NCBI RefSeq assembly: GCF_036327755.1
Contig: NZ_CP109596.1
Span: 496,001 to 560,000, forward strand
Source: Nocardia sp. NBC_01503
Lineage (GTDB): Bacteria > Actinomycetota > Actinomycetes > Mycobacteriales > Mycobacteriaceae
DNA length: 64,000 bases
Direction of reading: 5' to 3'
Shown here: positions 8,935-17,555 of the stretch, piece by piece
How the letters are laid out: each line of letters opens with the position of its first letter
Numbering within the stretch: position 1 is the first letter of the stretch
The notes under the pieces: model-generated
What the model saw: only the letters and a program-made list of their open reading frames with translations
Databases searched by the model: none
Told to the model about the DNA's origin: nothing
Position numbers and translations under genes: made by a program

Positions 8935-9149
8935 GCGATCGGGCGATCCACGATGCAGCCGGTGCCATCCCGCGATGGCACGCACCCCGCACCGACCGAG
9001 CGATACACGGTTCGGTCCCATCACCACGGCCCGCGCCACCCCGCACCGACCGAGCAAAGCACGGTTCGGTTCCACCGCGGTGGCACGCACACCACGCAGG
9101 TGAGAGCGTGCGGGCCGTGCGCTTCCCATTCGCCGAGATGCCTCGATGA
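8931..9149 (+). CDS. 72-codon repeat ORF overlapping modA and modB
   Basis: An open frame starts with GTG 8931, overlapping the modA stop by 4 bp (GTGA), and ends with TGA 9147-9149, overlapping the modB ATG by 4 bp (ATGA). The peptide is three copies of an 18-residue unit (DRAIHDAAGAIPRWHA, DRAIHGSVPSPRPAPP, DRAKHGSVPPRWHA). It may be a real coupling peptide or a dispersed DNA repeat that happens to be open. No known domain. Confidence 0.35.
   Translation: MSDRAIHDAAGAIPRWHAPRTDRAIHGSVPSPRPAPPRTDRAKHGSVPPRWHAHHAGESVRAVRFPFAEMPR
8962..8981 (+). repeat. Hairpin just after modA
   Basis: GTGCCAT and ATGGCAC form a perfect 7-bp stem around a 6-nt loop, 28 bp after the modA stop. It could slow or end transcription so that modA is made in excess over modBC; it also sits in the first repeat unit. 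Confidence 0.5.
8983..9074 (+). repeat. Direct repeat, two 38-bp copies 54 bp apart
   Basis: Copies at 8983-9020 and 9037-9074 are identical at 34 of 38 positions (core CACCCCGCACCGACCGAGC, then CACGGTTCGGT). A third, degenerate copy overlaps the modA stop near 8929. The spacing of 54 bp equals 18 codons. Confidence 0.85.
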
Positions 9150-9961
9150 GGGCTACCTCGACTCGACGGCGGGCAGTGCGAGGACGACGACCGGTCATCC
9201 TCGTACTGCCCGCCGTATTGGCGCTGGCCTTTCTGATCACCCCGCTGATCGGGCTGCTGGTGCGCACCCCCTGGCCCACCCTGACCGATCGGCTGTTCAG
9301 TGCCGAAGTCGGTCAGGCGCTGCGGCTTTCACTGGTCTGCGCGACGCTCGCGACCGCGATCTGCATGGTGCTGGGGATTCCGCTGGCCTGGCTGCTGGCG
9401 CGGGCGCACGTTCCGGGGCAGGGCATTATTCGCGCCCTGGTGACCGTGCCGCTGGTGCTGCCGCCCGTGGTGGGTGGTGTGGCGCTGCTGCTGGTCTTCG
9501 GTCGGCGCGGTCTGCTGGGTCGGTATCTCTACGACTGGTTCGGGGTATCGCTGCCGTTCACCACTCCCGGTGTCGTCGTCGCGGAAGCCTTTGTGGCGAT
9601 GCCGTTTCTGGTGATCTCGGTCGAAGGCGCGTTGCGCGCGGCCGATACGCGCTATGAGGAAGCCGCCGCGACCCTGGGCGCATCACCCTGGTACATCTTC
9701 CGCCGCGTCACCCTGCCGTCCGTGCTGCCGGGTGTCATCGCCGGAGCCGTACTGTGCTGGGCGCGCGCGCTCGGCGAATTCGGTGCGACCATCACCTTCG
9801 CGGGCAACTTTCCCGGTAGGACCACCACCATGCCGCTGGCGGTCTACCTCGCTCTGGAGACCGATCCGGATGCCGCGATCGTGCTCAGTCTCGTCCTGCT
9901 GACGGTCTCGGTCGTGGTGCTGGTCAGTTTGCGGGAACGCTGGATTCGAGGTTCGGTATGA
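9146..9961 (+). CDS. modB: Molybdate ABC transporter permease
   Basis: 271 aa with several hydrophobic helices. The cytoplasmic EAA loop, YEEAAATLGASPWYIFRRVTLP, docks the ATPase ModC. ModB forms the membrane channel. The stop overlaps the modC start by 4 bp (ATGA). The start ATG 9146 is shared with the end of the repeat ORF. Confidence 0.93.
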   Translation: MRATSTRRRAVRGRRPVILVLPAVLALAFLITPLIGLLVRTPWPTLTDRLFSAEVGQALRLSLVCATLATAICMVLGIPLAWLLARAHVPGQGIIRALVTVPLVLPPVVGGVALLLVFGRRGLLGRYLYDWFGVSLPFTTPGVVVAEAFVAMPFLVISVEGALRAADTRYEEAAATLGASPWYIFRRVTLPSVLPGVIAGAVLCWARALGEFGATITFAGNFPGRTTTMPLAVYLALETDPDAAIVLSLVLLTVSVVVLVSLRERWIRGSV

Positions 9962-11007
9962 CATTGCGGGCCGAATTGCGTGTCGAGCGTGAGCGTTTCG
10001 GGCTCGATATCGCGCTGACCGTCGAGCCCGGCGAAGTGGTCGCGCTGTTGGGCCCCAATGGCGCGGGCAAGTCCACCGCGTTGCGGGCGCTGGCCGGACT
10101 GCTGCCGCTCACCGGCGGGCGGATTTCCGTGAGCGATCAGGTGTGGGATGAGCCGCCCGCGGTCTTCGTACCCGCCGAGCAGCGCCAGGTCGGTGTTGTA
10201 TTCCAGGATTACCTGCTTTTTCAACACCTTTCGGCATTGGAGAACGTGGCCTTCGGACTGCGCGCCCGTGGTGTGCGCCGCGCCGATGCCCGTACGCGCG
10301 CCGCCGAATGGCTGGACCGGGTCGGCCTGACCGATCGCGCGCACGCCACCCCGCGCGCGCTCTCCGGCGGGCAGGCGCAACGGGTCGCGCTGGCGCGAGC
10401 CCTGGCTACCGAGCCCCAATTACTGCTGCTGGACGAGCCGCTCGCCGCGCTCGATGCGAGCACTCGCCTCCAGGTGCGCACCGAGCTGTCGCATCATCTG
10501 CGCGACTATTCCGGGCATACCGTCCTGGTCACCCATGATCCGCTCGATGCCATGGTGCTGGCCGATCGGCTGATCATCCTCGAGGACGGCGCGATCATCC
10601 AGCAGGGCGCGCCCACCGAGATCGCCCGTCGACCGCGCTCGGAATATGTGGCGAATCTTGTGGGACTCAACCTGTTTCGCGGCACCGCCAGCGGAACCAC
10701 CGTCGACATCGACACCGGCGGCAGTCTCACCATCACCGAAAACTCCACGGGCCCGGTATTTCTGGCGTTCCCCCCGACCGCGGTGGGCCTGCATCCGGAG
10801 AAACCCACCGGCAGCGCGCGCAATACCTGGCCCGTCACCGTGGCGGGAATGGAGCAGCACGCCAACATCACTCGCGTTCGTCTGGACGGCGCACCCCCGG
10901 TGCTGGCCGACATCACCCCGGCGGCCGTCGCCGACCTGCGCCTACAACCCGGTATGCGGGTCTGGGCGGCGGTCAAGGCCACCGAGGTACACACATACCC
11001 GGCTTAG
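9958..11007 (+). CDS. modC: Molybdate ABC transporter ATP-binding protein
   Basis: 349 aa. Walker A GPNGAGKST, Q-loop QDYLLF, signature LSGGQAQR and Walker B LLLLDEPLAALD are intact, followed by a C-terminal TOBE-like regulatory region. It powers ModAB. Its last 4 bp overlap the end of the convergent YjbR gene, so no terminator separates them. Confidence 0.93.
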   Translation: MTLRAELRVERERFGLDIALTVEPGEVVALLGPNGAGKSTALRALAGLLPLTGGRISVSDQVWDEPPAVFVPAEQRQVGVVFQDYLLFQHLSALENVAFGLRARGVRRADARTRAAEWLDRVGLTDRAHATPRALSGGQAQRVALARALATEPQLLLLDEPLAALDASTRLQVRTELSHHLRDYSGHTVLVTHDPLDAMVLADRLIILEDGAIIQQGAPTEIARRPRSEYVANLVGLNLFRGTASGTTVDIDTGGSLTITENSTGPVFLAFPPTAVGLHPEKPTGSARNTWPVTVAGMEQHANITRVRLDGAPPVLADITPAAVADLRLQPGMRVWAAVKATEVHTYPA

Positions 11008-11336
11008 ACTTGCGGCCGTTTGGCTTTCGGCAGTTTGGCGACGATCGCGTCATAGGACTGGTCGATGAGTTCGCGGAGCTCGTCGTCGGGCACTCTGCCG
11101 CCGACCTTGATCAGGTTCCAGCCGTACCTGCCGATGTAGTGCGAGACCGAGACGTCGTCGGGGTAGATGGCGACGAGTTCGTCGGCCTCGGGCCGCGTTC
11201 CGCATTTGAGGCTGACCGCCTCGCCGCTGCCGATGAAGGCGAAGATCTTGTCGCCGACCTTGGCGACGATATCGCCTTCCCACGGTTCGTCCTGCCAGGC
11301 ACCGGGTTTGGTGAGGCAATAGGCGAGAACGTCCAT
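11004..11336 (-). CDS. MmcQ/YjbR family protein
   Basis: 110 aa. The pattern PGAWQDEPWEGDIVAKVGDKIFAF, then VSLKC and HYIGRYGWNLIKV (read in parts), fits the YjbR/MmcQ fold (CyaY-like DNA-binding fold). Function is not established. An AGGAGG site precedes ATG 11336, 11 bp after the VWA gene, so it is probably the last gene of the proA-MoxR-VWA run. Confidence 0.85.
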   Translation of the reverse strand: MDVLAYCLTKPGAWQDEPWEGDIVAKVGDKIFAFIGSGEAVSLKCGTRPEADELVAIYPDDVSVSHYIGRYGWNLIKVGGRVPDDELRELIDQSYDAIVAKLPKAKRPQV

Positions 11337-11347
11337 GGCGGCCTCCT

Positions 11348-12844
11348 CTAGACGGGCAGTAGGCGGCCGACGACGGCGGTCAGCTGGCGGGCCGAGCGGC
11401 ATTCGTGCATTTCTATGACCTCGGCGTATTTCTTGGCGGCGGAGTCGCCTGTGCCCCACATCTTCTCGGCTTCGGGGTTGAGCCAGTAGGCGTGTTTGGC
11501 CACCGAGACGAGTTGTTCGAGGGTGGCCAGGGCGGGATCGCGGTAGTTGTTGCGGGCGTCGCCGAGGATCAGCAGGGAGGTGCGGCTGGTGACCGCGTCG
11601 GGGAAGTTCTCGGCGAAGCCCTCCAGGGCGGAACCGTAGTCCGAATGTCCTTCGATACCAACGACATCGGCTTCGGTGAAGATGCGGCGGGTGATCTGAT
11701 CGAGCGGAGTCACCGAATCGAAGAGTTTGGTCACTTCGTCGGAGCGGTCCACGAAGGCGAAGATCCGGACCCGGGAGAACTGTTCGCGCAGCGCGTTCAC
11801 CAAAACCATGGTGAAGCTGGAGAATCCGGCCACCGAGCCCGAAATGTCGCACAGCAGTACGAGATCCGGCCGACCGGGGCGCGGCTTGCGGGTCTCCAGG
11901 TGAATGGGCACACCGCCGGTGGACATGGATTTGCGCAGCGTCTTGCGCAGATCGATCTCACCGCGACGAGCCCGGCGACGACGGGAAGCCAGGCGGGAGG
12001 CCAGGATTCGAGCCAGTCGCTGACTGGAGCGGCGCAGATCGTCGAGTTCGTGCTGGGAGATGCGCAGGAAGTCGGCATCCTCGGCCTGGCGGGCGACACC
12101 GTAGGTGGCGACGCGGTCGCGGCCGATGCGTTCGGCGACGCGGCGGCGGGTCTCGGCCTCGACGGTGCCGCGGAAGGATTTGATGCGCTGGCGGGCGGTG
12201 CGCCGGGCGACCTCGGTATCGAAGTCGGAGTTGTCCATACCCGCGGTGAGCCCGGCGATCAGCTTGGCCACCAGGATCTCGGGCTGCAGATCCTTCATGG
12301 TCTGGTACGCCGAGAAGGACGGACCACCCGCCGCCTGATACTGGCCCATCTGCTCGACCATCTGCGCGGCCAGCGCCTGGAGCTGTCGCTCCTGCTCACC
12401 GGAGGGACTCTGAACGAGCAACTCCGCCAGCATCTTCCGCAGTTCGATAATGTCGACCGCGCCATCGGGCTTGTACGGGATCTCGACCTCCTCGGCCCCG
12501 ACGCGCTCGCCCAGCGCGGCCGGGAACCAGAGATCGAAGAGTCCGTCGAAGGTGGCGCGCTGGGTGGTGCGCCGCAGCAGCGCGCACGCCAGACCCTCGC
12601 GCAGTACCTCGCGGTCCATCAGATCCAGCACCGTGACAACCTGTGCGGCGTCGACGGTTTCGGAGGGGCCGACCGGAATTCCCCTGCCGCGCAGGGCCTC
12701 CACGAACCCGACCAGATGCCCGGAGAATCCGTGCTCGGCCGTCGGTCCGGGCGCGGTGGCGGATTTGGCGGTTCCCGTTCCCCCGCTCACCGCCCGCATC
12801 GCCGCCGAAACCAGTCCGCGAGGCGTATTCGCTGCGCCCGCCAT
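11348..12844 (-). CDS. VWA domain protein, CoxE/Rv2425c type
   Basis: 498 aa. A helical N-terminal region with an Arg-rich middle leads to a von Willebrand A domain with MIDAS motif DISGS at about residue 335. Proteins of this type work with a MoxR ATPase, encoded immediately upstream (4 bp gap), as a chaperone-like pair that matures other enzymes or inserts metal. The order proA, MoxR, VWA matches M. tuberculosis Rv2427c-Rv2425c. The client here is unknown. Confidence 0.85.
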   Translation of the reverse strand: MAGAANTPRGLVSAAMRAVSGGTGTAKSATAPGPTAEHGFSGHLVGFVEALRGRGIPVGPSETVDAAQVVTVLDLMDREVLREGLACALLRRTTQRATFDGLFDLWFPAALGERVGAEEVEIPYKPDGAVDIIELRKMLAELLVQSPSGEQERQLQALAAQMVEQMGQYQAAGGPSFSAYQTMKDLQPEILVAKLIAGLTAGMDNSDFDTEVARRTARQRIKSFRGTVEAETRRRVAERIGRDRVATYGVARQAEDADFLRISQHELDDLRRSSQRLARILASRLASRRRRARRGEIDLRKTLRKSMSTGGVPIHLETRKPRPGRPDLVLLCDISGSVAGFSSFTMVLVNALREQFSRVRIFAFVDRSDEVTKLFDSVTPLDQITRRIFTEADVVGIEGHSDYGSALEGFAENFPDAVTSRTSLLILGDARNNYRDPALATLEQLVSVAKHAYWLNPEAEKMWGTGDSAAKKYAEVIEMHECRSARQLTAVVGRLLPV

Positions 12845-12848
12845 GGCC

Positions 12849-13730
12849 TCAGGCCAGCTTCAGCTCGGACTGCGCGCGCAGATGATCGGCCTGATGCTTG
12901 AGCACCACTCCGAGCGTCGCGCGCACCGTCTTGTCGTCGAGATCCTTTGCGCCCAAAGCCAGTAGCGTGCGCGCCCAGTCGATGGACTCGGCGACCGACG
13001 GCAGCTTCTTGAGCTGCATGCCGCGCAGTACGTGCACGACCCGCACGAGTTGTGCGGCCACGGCGGGCTTGAGCTCGGGGACGCGGCTGGCCAGGATGCG
13101 GCGTTCGAGATCCTCGTCCGGGAAGTCGATGTGCAGATAGAGGCAGCGCCGCTTCAACGCCTCCGACAGCTCGCGCGTCGCGTTCGAGGTGAGCACCACG
13201 AACGGTTTGCGGGTGGCGGTGATGGTGCCCAATTCCGGGACGGTGACCGAGAAGTCGCTCAGGATCTCGAGCAGCAGGCCCTCGATCTCGACATCGGCCT
13301 TATCGGTCTCGTCGATGAGCAGTACGGTCGGCTCGGTGCGCCGGATGGCGGTCAGCAGCGGCCGCGAGAGCAGGAATTCCTCGGTGAAGACGTCGGACTT
13401 GGTCTCGGCCCAATCGTTCTCCGAGGACGCCTGGATGCGCAGAATCTGTTTGGCGTGATTCCACTCGTACAGCGCCCGCGCCTCGTCCACGCCCTCATAG
13501 CATTGCAGGCGAACGAGTTCCGCGCCCGCGACCTCGGCGACCGCCTTGGACAGTTCGGTCTTGCCGACACCGGCGGGGCCCTCGATGAGCAGCGGTTTGC
13601 CGAGCCGGTCGGCGAGGAAGACCGACGTGGCGGTGGCCTTGTCGGCCAGATAGCCGGTTCCGGCGAGGCGCTCGATCACATCGTCGACCGACGAGAAGAT
13701 CGGCTCCTGGATCGGTGCTGTAGGAGCCAC
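12849..13730 (-). CDS. MoxR-type AAA+ ATPase
   Basis: 293 aa from GTG 13730, which has a GAAAGGG site upstream; the open frame extends further but without family similarity. Walker A EGPAGVGKTE, Walker B LLIDETDKAD and sensor LTSNATRELSEALKRRC are intact. It should act with the downstream VWA protein as an ATP-driven assembly pair. It lies 26 bp after proA on the same strand. Confidence 0.9.
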   Translation of the reverse strand: MAPTAPIQEPIFSSVDDVIERLAGTGYLADKATATSVFLADRLGKPLLIEGPAGVGKTELSKAVAEVAGAELVRLQCYEGVDEARALYEWNHAKQILRIQASSENDWAETKSDVFTEEFLLSRPLLTAIRRTEPTVLLIDETDKADVEIEGLLLEILSDFSVTVPELGTITATRKPFVVLTSNATRELSEALKRRCLYLHIDFPDEDLERRILASRVPELKPAVAAQLVRVVHVLRGMQLKKLPSVAESIDWARTLLALGAKDLDDKTVRATLGVVLKHQADHLRAQSELKLA

Positions 13731-13756
13731 GGATGCTGCCCTTTCTTCGAATGTAG

Positions 13757-15025
13757 CTAGACGGGCCGAATCTGGCCGTCGCCCCACACAATCCATTTGG
13801 TGGAGGTCAGTTCCGGCAGACCCATGGGGCCGCGCGCATGCAATTTCTGGGTGGAGATGCCGATCTCCGCGCCGAAGCCGAACTGCTCTCCGTCGGTGAA
13901 GGCAGTCGAAGCATTGACCATGACGGCGGCGGCGTCCACCCGGCCGGTGAATTCGCGTGCGGCCTTGAGATCACCGGTGACGATGGCCTCGGTGTGGCCG
14001 GTGCCCCAGTGGTTGATGTGCTCGACGGCGGCGTCCAGATCGGGGACGACCTTCAGCGCGATATCGAGGGACAGGTATTCATCGGCCCAGTCGGTATCGG
14101 TGGCGGGCACCAGCCCGGGCAGGTCACCGTGGATGGTGACGCCCTTGTCCGCGAGGGCCTTGATCAGGCGAGGTACCGCGGTCTCGGCGATGGCCTCGTC
14201 GATGAGCACCGTCTCGGCGGTATTGCAGACGCTGGGACGCCGGGTCTTGGCATTGATCAGAATGGCCTCGGCCATCTCCAGATCGGCATCGCGGTGCACG
14301 AAGATATGGCAGTTGCCGGTACCGGTCTCGATGGTCGGCACCAGGGCGTCCCGCACCACGGCATTGATCAGGCCCGCGCCGCCGCGCGGAATGACCACGT
14401 CGACCAGACCGCGCGCCTGGATCAGATGGGTCACGCTGGAGCGGTCGTCGGCGGGCAGCAGCTGCACCGCGTCCTCCGGAAGGCCCTGCGCCGTAAGCGC
14501 TTCGCGCAGTACGGTCACCAGCGCCACATTGGAGCGCACCGCCGAGGAGGAACCGCGCAGCAGCGCCGCGTTACCCGATTTGAGCGTCAATCCGAAGGCG
14601 TCCACGGTGACATTGGGCCGCGCCTCGTAGACCATGCCGACCACGCCGAGCGGAACCCGCGTCTGCCGGATCTCCAGACCGTTCGGCAGCGTCGAACCGC
14701 GGACCACATCGCCCACCGGATCCGGCAGCCCCGCGACCTGACGCAGGCCGGAGGCGATCCCGTCGATCCGAGCCTCGGTCAGCCGCAGCCGATCCAGCTG
14801 CGCCTCGGCGGTGCCGCCCGCGCGCGCGAGTTCGATGTCCTCGCCATTGGCGATCAGCAGCCGATCCTTGGCGGCGAGCAGGGCGTCGGCGGCGGCGTGC
14901 AGCGCGGCATCCTTCTGCGCCGTGGTGAGCTGGGCGAGCGTGCGCGACGCCAACCGAGCCCGGCGCGCCGCGGCATGCACCACCTCGCGGACGTTGTCCA
15001 GTTCAGTGGTGGTCGAAGCTGTCAT
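13757..15025 (-). CDS. proA: Gamma-glutamyl phosphate reductase
   Basis: 422 aa, full length. Family motifs [17 protein letters not shown], the NADP-binding [12 protein letters not shown] and the catalytic-cysteine segment [14 protein letters not shown] are all present. ProA reduces glutamyl-5-phosphate to glutamate semialdehyde in proline synthesis. No proB is nearby, as in mycobacteria. First gene of the run proA-MoxR-VWA-YjbR. Confidence 0.95.
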   Translation of the reverse strand: MTASTTTELDNVREVVHAAARRARLASRTLAQLTTAQKDAALHAAADALLAAKDRLLIANGEDIELARAGGTAEAQLDRLRLTEARIDGIASGLRQVAGLPDPVGDVVRGSTLPNGLEIRQTRVPLGVVGMVYEARPNVTVDAFGLTLKSGNAALLRGSSSAVRSNVALVTVLREALTAQGLPEDAVQLLPADDRSSVTHLIQARGLVDVVIPRGGAGLINAVVRDALVPTIETGTGNCHIFVHRDADLEMAEAILINAKTRRPSVCNTAETVLIDEAIAETAVPRLIKALADKGVTIHGDLPGLVPATDTDWADEYLSLDIALKVVPDLDAAVEHINHWGTGHTEAIVTGDLKAAREFTGRVDAAAVMVNASTAFTDGEQFGFGAEIGISTQKLHARGPMGLPELTSTKWIVWGDGQIRPV

Positions 15026-15121
15026 GGGTACAGCCTACTTACCCGGTCATAGCGGTCATTCAGCGACTTCACACCGCCGCACTCCCCGCGTCGCCGTGGA
15101 GCCGACCCATCCCGCATCGAA

Positions 15122-15152
15122 GCCGCACACCCTTTACCCGGGGGTGTGCGGC
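15122..15152. promoter_or_regulatory. 11-bp inverted repeat between divergent proA and MFS genes
   Basis: GCCGCACACCC and GGGTGTGCGGC form a perfect stem around a 9-nt spacer, 97 bp upstream of proA and 99 bp upstream of the MFS gene. Neither gene ends here, so a terminator is unlikely; an operator for the pump or for both genes is more probable. Confidence 0.55.
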
Positions 15153-15250
15153 CACGGCACGGGGTGTGCTGGGGAGCAGCGCGGCGGGACCGACCCGCCC
15201 GGAAGGAGATTCGCCGGGCCGGTGTCGGTGCGGCGGGCTAGTTTGAGCGG

Positions 15251-16771
15251 ATGACCGCGAGTATCAAGCTGTCCTCCGCCGCCGGACGCTGGGTTCTGCT
15301 GGCCACCGTGCTCGGCTCCGGAATGGCGATGCTCGACGCCACCGTCGTGAATGTGGCGCTGCCGAGGATCGGTGACGAATTCGGCTCGTCCATGGCCGGA
15401 TTGCAGTGGACCGTCAATGCGTACGCACTCACCCTGGCCGGGTTGATCCTGCTCGGTGGTGCGCTCGGCGACCGGTACGGGCGGCGGCGGGTCTTCATTA
15501 TCGGTGTCATCTGGTTCGCGCTCGCCTCGGCGCTCTGCGGTGCGGCACAGGATGTTTCGATGCTGATCGCGGCGCGAGCGCTCCAGGGCGTCGGCGGCGC
15601 GCTGCTCACCCCCGGATCGCTGGCGATCATTCAGGCGTCGTTCGAACCGCAGGATCGGGCCCGCGCGGTCGGGGCCTGGTCCGGGTTGGGCGGCGTGGCC
15701 GGAGCCATCGGACCGTTCCTGGGTGGCTATCTGGTGGAGTACGCGGGCTGGCGCTGGGTCTTCCTGCTGAATGTGCCGCTGGCCCTGCTGGTTATCGCGG
15801 TCACCGCCCGGCATGTGCCCGAAACCTACGATTCGCGGGCGCACGGCAAGTTCGATGTGCTCGGCGCGGCCATGGCGGCGCTGTGCCTGGCCGGAATCAC
15901 CTATGCGCTCACCACCGCACCGGAGCGAGATACCAACCGCGCCTTGGTGATAGGCAGCGCGGTGCTGGGCATTGCCGCGGGTATCGCGTTCGTCCTGATC
16001 GAACGCCGGCGCTCGGCCCGCGATGACGGACCCTCGCCGATGGTGCCGGTGGATGTCTTCGCCTCCAAACAGTTCACGGCGATCAACGGCGTCACCTTCG
16101 TCATGTACGGGGCGATGAGCGTGGTCTTCTTCCTGTTGGTGCTCACCCTCCAGGTGGTCTCGGGCTTCAGCCCGATCGCGGCGGGCACCGCCATGCTGCC
16201 CGGCACCGTCCTCATGCTGCTGTTCTCCGCGCGCGCCGGTGCACTCGCGCAGAAGATCGGTCCGCGCAAACCCATCACCGCCGGTGTCCTACTGGCCGCG
16301 CTGGGCATGCTGCTCATGACCCGCATCGGTGCGGACTCCTCCTACGTGACCGTGGTGCTGCCCGCCGCGATCGTTTTCGGCATCGGTCTGACCCTGGCCG
16401 TCGCACCGCTCACCGCGACCGTGCTGGCCACCGCCGATGAACGGCACGCGGGTGTGGCGAGCGGGGTCAACAACGCGGTGGCCCGCGCAGCGGGACTCCT
16501 TGCGGTGGCGGCCATTCCACCGCTGGCCGGACTCACCGGCGACGCCTACGGCAACCCCTCGACCTTTCAGCACGGCTTCCGTATCGCCCTGATCACCTGC
16601 GTCGTCCTCATGGTCGGTGCGGCCGCGCTGGCCTTCCTCACCGTCCGCGACGACGCCCTGGCCATCGCCCCCGCCACGGCCGAGCCGCTATGCAAGGTGA
16701 ACTGCCCCATCGGCGCACCCCCGCTGGAGCCCGGCCGAGCCCTGACCTCGACCGGCGGCAAGGACGGCTGA
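15251..16771 (+). CDS. MFS drug transporter, DHA2 (14-helix) type
   Basis: 506 aa, highly hydrophobic. The motif MLDATVVNVALPRIG in helix 1 and GGALGDRYGRRRVF (motif A) mark the EmrB/QacA group, which exports drugs by proton antiport. The C-terminal tail is short and hydrophilic. Substrate cannot be read from the sequence. No regulator gene is adjacent, but a strong inverted repeat lies upstream. Confidence 0.88.
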   Translation: MTASIKLSSAAGRWVLLATVLGSGMAMLDATVVNVALPRIGDEFGSSMAGLQWTVNAYALTLAGLILLGGALGDRYGRRRVFIIGVIWFALASALCGAAQDVSMLIAARALQGVGGALLTPGSLAIIQASFEPQDRARAVGAWSGLGGVAGAIGPFLGGYLVEYAGWRWVFLLNVPLALLVIAVTARHVPETYDSRAHGKFDVLGAAMAALCLAGITYALTTAPERDTNRALVIGSAVLGIAAGIAFVLIERRRSARDDGPSPMVPVDVFASKQFTAINGVTFVMYGAMSVVFFLLVLTLQVVSGFSPIAAGTAMLPGTVLMLLFSARAGALAQKIGPRKPITAGVLLAALGMLLMTRIGADSSYVTVVLPAAIVFGIGLTLAVAPLTATVLATADERHAGVASGVNNAVARAAGLLAVAAIPPLAGLTGDAYGNPSTFQHGFRIALITCVVLMVGAAALAFLTVRDDALAIAPATAEPLCKVNCPIGAPPLEPGRALTSTGGKDG

Positions 16772-16787
16772 TCGACCGCCGGGATGC

Positions 16788-17426
16788 TCAGCGCTCGGCC
16801 TGTGGCTTGGTCGCCGGATCGAACAGGAACGAGATCTTCTCCATCACCCGTTGCCGCTGGGTGTTCTGGAAGCTGGCGATCCGCCACTGCCCGTCCTGTT
16901 CCCGCACCAGCGTGTAGGTCTGGGTCTTGGAGAGTTCGGACGGTCGATCGTCGTCGTAGCGGTCGCCGCGCGTGGTGACGATGGCGACGTTCCCGCCGTA
17001 GAAGCGGGCATCCAGGTACGAGTCGGCGAGCTTGGTGCCCTTGAGGAATCCGCTGAAGAGTGCGCGATGCGCCTCGGTGAGATCGTCGCGGCCTTCGTAA
17101 TGGGTGCCGAGAAATGTGGTGTACGTGGCGTTCTCGGTGAATGTCGCACCGTAGGCGTCGGCATCGTTGCGGCCCCAGGCCGCGGTCATATTCGTCAGGG
17201 TTCCGCAGACCCCGCGGAGGTCGTCGGCGCTGCCGCCGTCCGGGATGAGGCTGGCGCATTCGGCGACACCGACATTTCGGACATCCGAGGTCTGGCTCAG
17301 CCAGACGTAGCCGCCCGCCGCGGTGATGCCCAGGGCGAGGGTGGCGACACCGAGGGCGCGAAAGACGGTGCGGTGACGGGACTTACGCGGGGCGGTGGTC
17401 GATTCGGCGGCGGTGGCGATCGTCAT
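16788..17426 (-). CDS. Membrane-anchored SnoaL/SgcJ-like protein
   Basis: 212 aa from ATG 17426 (GAAAGG upstream; ATG 17444 also possible). One N-terminal helix (about 25-45) exports or anchors the protein; the rest (TNMTAAWGRNDADAYGATFT, then DGQWRIASFQNTQRQ) is a SnoaL-like alpha+beta barrel of the SgcJ/EcaC group. Such domains bind small hydrophobic ligands or act as isomerases and hydrolases. No catalytic residue can be assigned. It is divergent from the ribokinase gene. Confidence 0.75.
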   Translation of the reverse strand: MTIATAAESTTAPRKSRHRTVFRALGVATLALGITAAGGYVWLSQTSDVRNVGVAECASLIPDGGSADDLRGVCGTLTNMTAAWGRNDADAYGATFTENATYTTFLGTHYEGRDDLTEAHRALFSGFLKGTKLADSYLDARFYGGNVAIVTTRGDRYDDDRPSELSKTQTYTLVREQDGQWRIASFQNTQRQRVMEKISFLFDPATKPQAER

Positions 17427-17448
17427 GGCGGTAGCCTTTCGCATCGTG

Positions 17449-17503
17449 TCTCTTCTTCCAAGATGTTTCTTCTTGAAAGATGTTTCTTCGTTAAAGAAGA
17501 GAT
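17449..17503. promoter_or_regulatory. AT-rich repeat cluster in a divergent promoter region
   Basis: AAGATGTTTCTTC occurs twice, at 17460-17472 and 17477-17489 (17-bp period), inside a longer inverted repeat TCTCTTCTT/AAGAAGAGA (17449-17457 and 17494-17502), with a further TTCTT-CGTTA-AAGAA palindrome. The block is strikingly AT-rich against the surrounding DNA and sits before both the SnoaL-like gene and the ribokinase gene, as an operator cluster would. Confidence 0.6.
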
Positions 17504-17555
17504 TACGAGCGCGACCTACCCGTGTCAACCCCTCCGCACGACTACCGTGGCGATC

